Of a stretch of DNA of 11,758 nt, positions 7,154-11,758 are shown piece after piece. Within the stretch, counting starts at the first letter, position 1; every line of letters begins with the position of its first letter. The notes below the pieces were generated by a model. The model worked only from the letters and a program-made list of their open reading frames with translations. It was not told the DNA's origin and ran no database searches. The DNA is from an uncultured Actinomycetes bacterium (GTDB lineage Bacteria; Actinomycetota; Actinomycetes; Nanopelagicales; Nanopelagicaceae), in contig CAITAV010000015.1 of assembly GCA_903890345.1 (NCBI GenBank), positions 1-11,758 on the forward strand. Direction: 5' to 3'. The position numbers and the translations under genes were made by a program.

Positions 7154-8287
7154 TTATTTCATGAAATCTGGAACATCAATTTCATCTTCAGCAACGAGTT
7201 CTTCGAAAGTAACGCGAGGACGAGGTGTGAAGTCAGATTCAAGATCTAGTGCCACAGCCAGTGGATCATTGCTTGCAACCGGATTGGCATTGCCGGCCAA
7301 TGTAGCTGCATTGATGACGGGAACTGAAACCTTCTTAGGTTCTCCCCCATCAAAGCCCGCAGCGATAACAGTGATGCGAACTTCATCACCTAGTGCATCA
7401 TCGATTGTTGTTCCAAAGATGATTTTCGCATTTGGATGAGCAGCTGCCTGAACTAACTCACACGCTTCATTAATTTCAAACAAACCTAAATCAGAACCAC
7501 CGGCAACTGAGAGAAGAACTCCCATAGCGCCGTCAATAGATGCTTCTAGTAGTGGACTAGAGATTGCTAACTCTGCTGCACGGATTGCGCGATTCTCACC
7601 ACGTGCTGAACCAATTCCCATAAGGGCTGATCCTGCGCCGGTCATAACAGTTTTCACATCTGCAAAGTCAAGGTTGATTAATCCTGGTTGTGTAATTATT
7701 TCTGTGATTCCTTGAACACCAGAGAGCAATACTTGATCTGCACTCTTGAATGCATCTACTGCAGTAATTGAACGATCGGAGATTGCAAGCAAGCGATCAT
7801 TTGGAATAACAATAAGAGTATCTACTTCAGAGCGAAGAGCTTCGATACCTTCGTCTGCTTGCGCTGAACGAATTTTTCCTTCAAAACTAAATGGCTTTGT
7901 AACAACTCCGATTGTGAGTGCACCAATTTCGCGTGCAATCTTTGCAACTACTGGCGCACCGCCTGTGCCTGTTCCGCCACCTTCACCTGCGGTAACAAAA
8001 ACCATATCTGCACCGCGTAAAATTTCTTCAATTTCATCTATGTGATCAAGTGCTGCTTCGCGACCTTTTTCTGGTGCAGCACCTGCACCAAGTCCACGAG
8101 TTGACTTGCGACCAATATCTAATTTCACATCTGCATCACTCATTAACAAATGTTGTGCATCAGTATTAATTGCAATGAACTCGACGCCTTTGAGTCCGAC
8201 ATCAATCATTCGATTGATTGCATTAACTCCACCGCCACCAATACCAACTACTTTGATGACAGCTAAATAATTCTGCGGTGAAGCCAC
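7154..8287 (-). CDS. ftsZ: Cell division protein FtsZ
   Basis: FtsZ is the tubulin-like GTPase that polymerises into the division ring. The 377-residue length is normal. The N-terminal nucleotide-binding domain carries GIGGGGVNA (15-23) and the tubulin signature GGGTGTG (103-109). The T7 synergy loop NLDFAD (205-210) supplies the GTPase-activating N205, D207 and D210. The polymerisation domain extends to about 315. A disordered linker (~316-360) follows, then the acidic C-terminal peptide DEIDVPDFMK, the SepF-binding tail. The start is a GTG preceded by a strong AAGGAGGAG (8292-8300) with correct spacing. Only ftsQ is upstream; there is no ftsA, as is typical of Actinobacteria. The 126-bp gap in front is the longest in the minus-strand cluster and probably holds its own promoter. 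Confidence 0.99.
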   Translation of the reverse strand: MASPQNYLAVIKVVGIGGGGVNAINRMIDVGLKGVEFIAINTDAQHLLMSDADVKLDIGRKSTRGLGAGAAPEKGREAALDHIDEIEEILRGADMVFVTAGEGGGTGTGGAPVVAKIAREIGALTIGVVTKPFSFEGKIRSAQADEGIEALRSEVDTLIVIPNDRLLAISDRSITAVDAFKSADQVLLSGVQGITEIITQPGLINLDFADVKTVMTGAGSALMGIGSARGENRAIRAAELAISSPLLEASIDGAMGVLLSVAGGSDLGLFEINEACELVQAAAHPNAKIIFGTTIDDALGDEVRITVIAAGFDGGEPKKVSVPVINAATLAGNANPVASNDPLAVALDLESDFTPRPRVTFEELVAEDEIDVPDFMK

Positions 8288-8413
8288 GGTACTCCTCCTT
8301 GAGAACGGTAAACCTCGAGTTGAGACTTAGTGTTCCCTTTAGTTCGTGAGGTGAAAGTAAAGCGAATTAACTCTCTAAGCAAACATCGCCACGAATTATT
8401 TTTAAATTATTTT
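8288..8413 (-). promoter_or_regulatory. ftsQ-ftsZ intergenic region with candidate ftsZ promoter
   Basis: This 126-nt gap contains no plausible gene. On the minus strand, TTGCTT (8382-8377) is followed after 17 nt by TACTTT (8359-8354), a candidate sigma-70-type promoter that would give a leader of about 60 nt. Nearer the start lies the CTCGAG-centred stretch CTCAACTCGAGGTTTACC, similar from memory to sequence before ftsZ in other Actinobacteria. The part next to the ftsQ stop is very AT-rich with two copies of an AATTATTTT-like stretch, but no GC-rich hairpin, so no terminator is called. Confidence 0.4.
8292..8300 (-). promoter_or_regulatory. Strong Shine-Dalgarno of ftsZ
   Basis: AAGGAGGAG on the minus strand places the GGAGG core 6 nt before the GTG at 8287. 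It is the best ribosome-binding site in the window, which fits the high FtsZ amounts needed and fixes the GTG as start. Confidence 0.85.
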
Positions 8414-9070
8414 TTACTTAACAATCGGTGCATGTGGTGCAGAAACATCGATTGTTGAAATATTTTTATTTTCATCAAGGGCTGCAAGTGCTTTAAATAC
8501 TTTGATTTTTAGCTCTTTGTCATCGGCGCTACCTAGTCGAAGTATCAACTCTTTATTTGGGCCTTTGATTGCCACCGAGAAATCTGCGGCAGATCTGGCA
8601 CGAAGTGAGGTTATGTTCTGACGAAAATCTTCGGGTAATGATGTGAAGAGTTCTATGGCCAGCAAACCAACCTCTGCATTTGGGGCAGTGACCATGGGAA
8701 CCTCGGCTTGCGTTCCAATAGGGTCAAATACTGCACCCGTTGAGTCAATATAGCGACCGCCAAAAATCCCAATTGGAACTCGTGCATCTATTGTGATGGT
8801 GACTGAACTTGAAAACCAATTTCTTGAAACATCAGCGCTTTTGACCCAATTAACACTTTCAATGGTGTTTGCAATTTGGCGAGGTTCGATTCGGGCCAGC
8901 TTAACTCCATTTAAATTTCCAGTTTTTTTCTCAACTGCCAAGATTTGAATTGGGTTGGTTATCCCAGCGAACTCAACTTTTTTAACAGTAAAGACTGATG
9001 ACCAACCCAATAGGAAGGTAAGCGAAACAACAACTACAGCGCTGATCAATATTTTTACAAGGCGTGGCAT
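8414..9070 (-). CDS. ftsQ: Cell division protein FtsQ (DivIB family)
   Basis: FtsQ is a bitopic divisome protein that bridges early and late division proteins on the outer face of the membrane. Only about four residues precede the single membrane segment (~5-24). A POTRA domain follows (~28-97; FTVKKVEFAG ... WVKSADVSRNWFSSSVTITIDARVPIG), then a beta domain (~98-200; YIDSTGAVFD). At 218 residues it is shorter than most actinobacterial FtsQ, mainly because it lacks a cytoplasmic tail. The ATG is 8 nt after the murC stop, with no clear Shine-Dalgarno. Identification rests on the TM-POTRA layout, the GRYIDSTGAVFD motif and the position between murC and ftsZ; overall sequence conservation in this family is low. 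Confidence 0.93.
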   Translation of the reverse strand: MPRLVKILISAVVVVSLTFLLGWSSVFTVKKVEFAGITNPIQILAVEKKTGNLNGVKLARIEPRQIANTIESVNWVKSADVSRNWFSSSVTITIDARVPIGIFGGRYIDSTGAVFDPIGTQAEVPMVTAPNAEVGLLAIELFTSLPEDFRQNITSLRARSAADFSVAIKGPNKELILRLGSADDKELKIKVFKALAALDENKNISTIDVSAPHAPIVK

Positions 9071-9078
9071 AGAAAGTT

Positions 9079-10467
9079 CTACTTGTTTGGGAATCGTTTT
9101 GTTAAACCATCAACGATGATGGGACCGAGTGATGAAACATCTCCGGCACCAAGTGTGATGATCACATCTCCAGGTTTTGCCATTTCGATGATTGCATCTG
9201 TGGCATCGATAAAGTTTGGGATATAGGTTCCATTAGACATTTGTTCTGCAATAACTTCTGAGCTAACACCTGCGATAGGTTTTTCGCTGGCTGCATAGAC
9301 TTCAAGCAAAATGACTGAGTCGGCAAGTGAGAGTGAAGTAGCAAATTCGGACATAAAAGCTTGAGTGCGCGAATAACGATGCGGTTGAAAAATAACTAAC
9401 ACTTTGCCATCGCCCGCGTATCTGTGCGCGGCATCAAGTGTTACTCGAATTTCAGTTGGGTGATGTCCATAATCATCTAGAACTCGTATGCCATGAACTG
9501 TGCCTTTTAATTCAAATCGCCGACCTGTTCCAGAAAACGAAGCAAGACCTGCAAGCAATCCTGCCGCTGGTAAACCAAGGTGTAAACCAACTGCAAGGGC
9601 AGCGGCTGCATTATTAATATTGTGCCGCCCTGGTACATTCATTTCTAAATGCCCTATGGATGTACCCTTCCAGAGCGCACGCGCACGAGAGCTTTTTGCA
9701 GCCAGTTCAATCTGATCAATGCGTAAATCACTATCGGTATTTTCACCGTAGGAAATGGTCAATATCTTTTCCACTGAACGCCCTAATGCGAGTGATCCAG
9801 GGTCATCTGCGCAATACACCAAGAAACCATCGGGTGAAATTGTGCGGGCAAACTCATCAAAGGCTGCTGTTACATCTGCTGGAGTTGCAAAATAATCAAC
9901 GTGATCATGTTCAACATTTGTCACGATTGCACCAAATGGTTTGTACTCAACAAAAGAGCCATCTGATTCATCCGCTTCTGCCACAAAGTATTTGCCTGTG
10001 CCCCTGTGAGCATTTGAGCCTGAAGCACTCAGTGTGCCGCCAATAGCAAAGGAAGGATCGACACCACAGGCTTGTAGAGCCACAGTGAGCATCGAAGATG
10101 TAGTTGTTTTCCCATGTGTGCCTGCCACAGCAATACTTACTGATTCACTCATGAGCAGAGCAAGTGCTTGCGCGCGTGTATAAAGAGGAATACCTAATTG
10201 CGCCGCAGAAACTCTTTCAGAATTATTCTTTGAAATAGCGTTTGAGTAAATAACAAGGTCAGCGCCATCTATGTGCGAAGCGCTATGTGAAGAAAAAACC
10301 TTTGCACCGAGTGCTGCCAAAGCAGCAAGCACGGAAGAATCTTTTTCATCCGATCCGCTGACTTGGGCGCCATGAGTAAGTGCGATGCGCGCTAGGCCAC
10401 TCATGCCCGCTCCGCCGATACCAATAAAGTGAATTTTCTTATCGGCGAGTTCGGAGAGTGAAAACAT
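9079..10467 (-). CDS. murC: UDP-N-acetylmuramate--L-alanine ligase
   Basis: MurC adds L-alanine to UDP-MurNAc with ATP, the first peptide-stem step of peptidoglycan synthesis in the cytoplasm. At 462 residues it is of normal length. Domain 1 (UDP-binding) has GIGGAGMS (16-23). The central ATPase domain has the P-loop GTHGKTT (116-122), ADESDGSF (165-172) and TNVEHDHVD (183-191). VPGRHNINNAAAA (278-290) leads into the C-terminal ligase domain, which carries DDYGHHPTE (331-339) and QPHRYSRT (361-368). All Mur-ligase signatures are intact. The ATG has a good GGGGAG Shine-Dalgarno beside the murG stop, 11 nt upstream. No murB lies between murC and ftsQ. Confidence 0.98.
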   Translation of the reverse strand: MFSLSELADKKIHFIGIGGAGMSGLARIALTHGAQVSGSDEKDSSVLAALAALGAKVFSSHSASHIDGADLVIYSNAISKNNSERVSAAQLGIPLYTRAQALALLMSESVSIAVAGTHGKTTTSSMLTVALQACGVDPSFAIGGTLSASGSNAHRGTGKYFVAEADESDGSFVEYKPFGAIVTNVEHDHVDYFATPADVTAAFDEFARTISPDGFLVYCADDPGSLALGRSVEKILTISYGENTDSDLRIDQIELAAKSSRARALWKGTSIGHLEMNVPGRHNINNAAAALAVGLHLGLPAAGLLAGLASFSGTGRRFELKGTVHGIRVLDDYGHHPTEIRVTLDAAHRYAGDGKVLVIFQPHRYSRTQAFMSEFATSLSLADSVILLEVYAASEKPIAGVSSEVIAEQMSNGTYIPNFIDATDAIIEMAKPGDVIITLGAGDVSSLGPIIVDGLTKRFPNK

Positions 10468-10473
10468 TAATTA

Positions 10474-10479
10474 CTCCCC
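10474..10479 (-). promoter_or_regulatory. Shine-Dalgarno of murC touching the murG stop
   Basis: GGGGAG on the minus strand lies 6 nt before the murC ATG, and its first G is the last base of the murG TAG. Ribosomes finishing murG would uncover or reuse it. With ftsZ, this is one of only two clear ribosome-binding sites in the cluster. Confidence 0.7.
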
Positions 10480-11558
10480 TAGTGAGAACTCAGCACATTT
10501 TGCATGAGAGCCGTAATCTTCTCATGAGCAGTGCTATTTACCGTGGAAACCTGCGCACCACGTGCTTGTGAAGCAGAAAGCAGTGAATCAATGTTGGCTA
10601 AGAGCCATGATGAAGTGAAATCCTTCTGGGAAATAACGCGTGCTCGTCCAAGGCTGGCTAAGTGCTCTGCATTGGGAAGTTGTTCTCCGTTGCCGATAGC
10701 AAGTGGGATAAATAGAGCAAATTTTCCTAAAGCCTCAAACTCTGAACACGTTACAGCGCCAGAACGTGAAATAACCACGTCAGCAGCAAGATAAGCAGTT
10801 GCCATTTCTGCAATGTATGAATGTGGTTGGTAACCAGATTGAGCACTCGGTAGTGCATTTTTTCTACCTAAAGAGTGCATCACCTGAATTTTCTTTTCGA
10901 GCAAGATAGAGAGTGATTGCGCAATAACTGTGTTCATAGCCTGAGAACCCTGAGATCCGCCGACTACAAGAACAAGTGGCATCGCGTCATCAAAACCTAG
11001 TGTGCGCTTTGCTTGACTTCGCACAATGTTCCAATCTGAATGAGAAGTTGTGATGATCTCTGTGATCGAACTCTTCAGTGGCATTCCAGTAATCAATGCT
11101 CGACTAAAGGGGCCACGATTAACAGGGGTGGAAACGGCGAGTGCCGATGTAAAACGCGTTCCTAAACGATTGGCAATACCAGGTCGAGCATTTGCCTCAT
11201 GGATAACAATTGGGACACCACATGACTTCGCAGCCAAATACGAAGCTGCACTGACATATCCACCAAAGCCAATGAGAAGTGATGACCCTTTAATAATTGA
11301 GCGAGCCTGCATTACGGCTTGCAATAAATTTAAGGGTAGCAAGAGAACACCTAGTGAAAATCTACGAGCAAGCACAACTTTCTTAATTGTTCGAAGAGTA
11401 AAACCTGCGGCCGGTACCAATGAAGTTTCTAATCCTTCTGAAGTGCCGATAAAAATACATTTATCAGCAGGGTTTTCTTTCATCCACTGGCCAGCAACAG
11501 CAAGAGCGGGCTCAACGTGACCTGCTGTTCCACCGCCTGCAAAAATAATTGTTTTCAT
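10479..11558 (-). CDS. murG: UDP-N-acetylglucosamine--lipid I N-acetylglucosaminyltransferase
   Basis: MurG transfers GlcNAc to lipid I on the inner membrane face, giving lipid II. It is a 359-residue GT-B glycosyltransferase. The N-domain has GGGTAGHVEPALA (8-20), GFGGYVS (97-103) and H120-E121. The C-domain has GGSQGS (200-205), SRSGAVTCSE (264-273, binding UDP-GlcNAc) and the actinobacterial-type PLAIGNGEQLPNAEHL (285-300). Start choice: an in-frame TTG directly precedes the ATG; I take the ATG at 11558, whose A is also the last base of the ftsW TGA (TGATG), a classic coupled junction. The order ftsW-murG-murC-ftsQ-ftsZ is conserved. Confidence 0.97.
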   Translation of the reverse strand: MKTIIFAGGGTAGHVEPALAVAGQWMKENPADKCIFIGTSEGLETSLVPAAGFTLRTIKKVVLARRFSLGVLLLPLNLLQAVMQARSIIKGSSLLIGFGGYVSAASYLAAKSCGVPIVIHEANARPGIANRLGTRFTSALAVSTPVNRGPFSRALITGMPLKSSITEIITTSHSDWNIVRSQAKRTLGFDDAMPLVLVVGGSQGSQAMNTVIAQSLSILLEKKIQVMHSLGRKNALPSAQSGYQPHSYIAEMATAYLAADVVISRSGAVTCSEFEALGKFALFIPLAIGNGEQLPNAEHLASLGRARVISQKDFTSSWLLANIDSLLSASQARGAQVSTVNSTAHEKITALMQNVLSSH

Positions 11559-11758
11559 CAACCGTTTTCCAGATCTGCCATAGCGGCCGGATCACGCCGT
11601 GCTGCACCCAATACAAAACCTAGAGCAAAATAGGTCGCGACAAGGGAAGAGCCGCCATATGAAACAAGTGGCAAAGTAACACCTACAACTGGGATTAGTG
11701 AAGTAGCAGAACCAATGTTCATGATTGTTTGAAAGGCAATCCAAGTACCAATTCCAGC
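11558..11758 (-). CDS. ftsW: FtsW septal peptidoglycan glycosyltransferase (partial, 3' end only)
   Basis: These are the last 66 codons plus TGA of a SEDS-family protein; the rest lies beyond the right edge. The fragment contains the SEDS C-terminal hallmark QTIMNIGSATSLIPVVGVTLPLVSYGGSS, followed by the last membrane helix (SLVATYFALGFVLGA) and a short cytoplasmic tail RRDPAAMADLENG. FtsW polymerises lipid II at the septum together with a class B PBP. Adjacency to murG and the conserved GVTLPLVSYGGSS motif support FtsW rather than RodA. The stop overlaps the murG start by 1 nt. Confidence 0.95.
   Translation of the reverse strand, partial: AGIGTWIAFQTIMNIGSATSLIPVVGVTLPLVSYGGSSLVATYFALGFVLGAARRDPAAMADLENG

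Noticed and set aside
8389..8416. AT-rich direct-repeat stretch after ftsQ as a terminator
   Set aside because: There is no stable GC-containing hairpin before a T-tract on the coding strand; AT-rich repeats alone are weak evidence.

Overview
The window is a compact stretch of actinobacterial chromosome of moderate to low GC. It holds the distal half of the division and cell-wall (dcw) cluster joined to the ileS / dksA-traR / lspA / rluA neighbourhood. An actinobacterium is indicated by several things: ftsZ is followed by pgeF (yfiH), a yggS-type PLP protein, sepF and yggT; there is no ftsA between ftsQ and ftsZ; the IleS is of the actinobacterial (eukaryote-like, KMSKH) type; and a lysine/alanine-rich DksA/TraR zinc-finger protein sits beside lspA. 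The low GC, tiny intergenic gaps, overlapping starts and stops, and short FtsQ suggest a streamlined lineage such as the freshwater acI/Nanopelagicales group. That placement is inference and was not tested.

Layout. From the right edge, reading leftward on the minus strand: ftsW (3' end only), murG, murC, ftsQ, a 126-bp gap with a probable ftsZ promoter, ftsZ, pgeF, yggS-type gene, sepF and yggT. Most junctions are 1-nt or 4-nt overlaps or gaps of 2 to 11 nt, so this reads as one or two operons. ileS lies on the plus strand and converges on yggT; the two stop codons share a TTAA. Left of ileS, a 78 to 87-bp divergent region separates it from a second leftward operon: dksA/traR-like gene, lspA and rluA (cut by the left edge).

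How the genes work together. MurG makes lipid II, MurC adds the first L-alanine to UDP-MurNAc, FtsW polymerises septal peptidoglycan, FtsQ is the periplasm-facing divisome scaffold, FtsZ forms the ring, and SepF anchors FtsZ to the membrane in place of FtsA. PgeF may remove mis-made peptidoglycan precursors, and the YggS-type protein handles PLP homeostasis. LspA, RluA, IleS and the DksA-like protein are housekeeping functions in lipoprotein maturation, rRNA modification, tRNA charging and transcription control.

No insertion sequence, phage gene, CRISPR array, tRNA or rRNA was seen. The most noteworthy points are architectural: divIVA (wag31) is absent from its usual slot after yggT, ileS is inverted relative to the common actinobacterial order, and the two operons meet with no room for a terminator. 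I see no convincing new biological system in this window.
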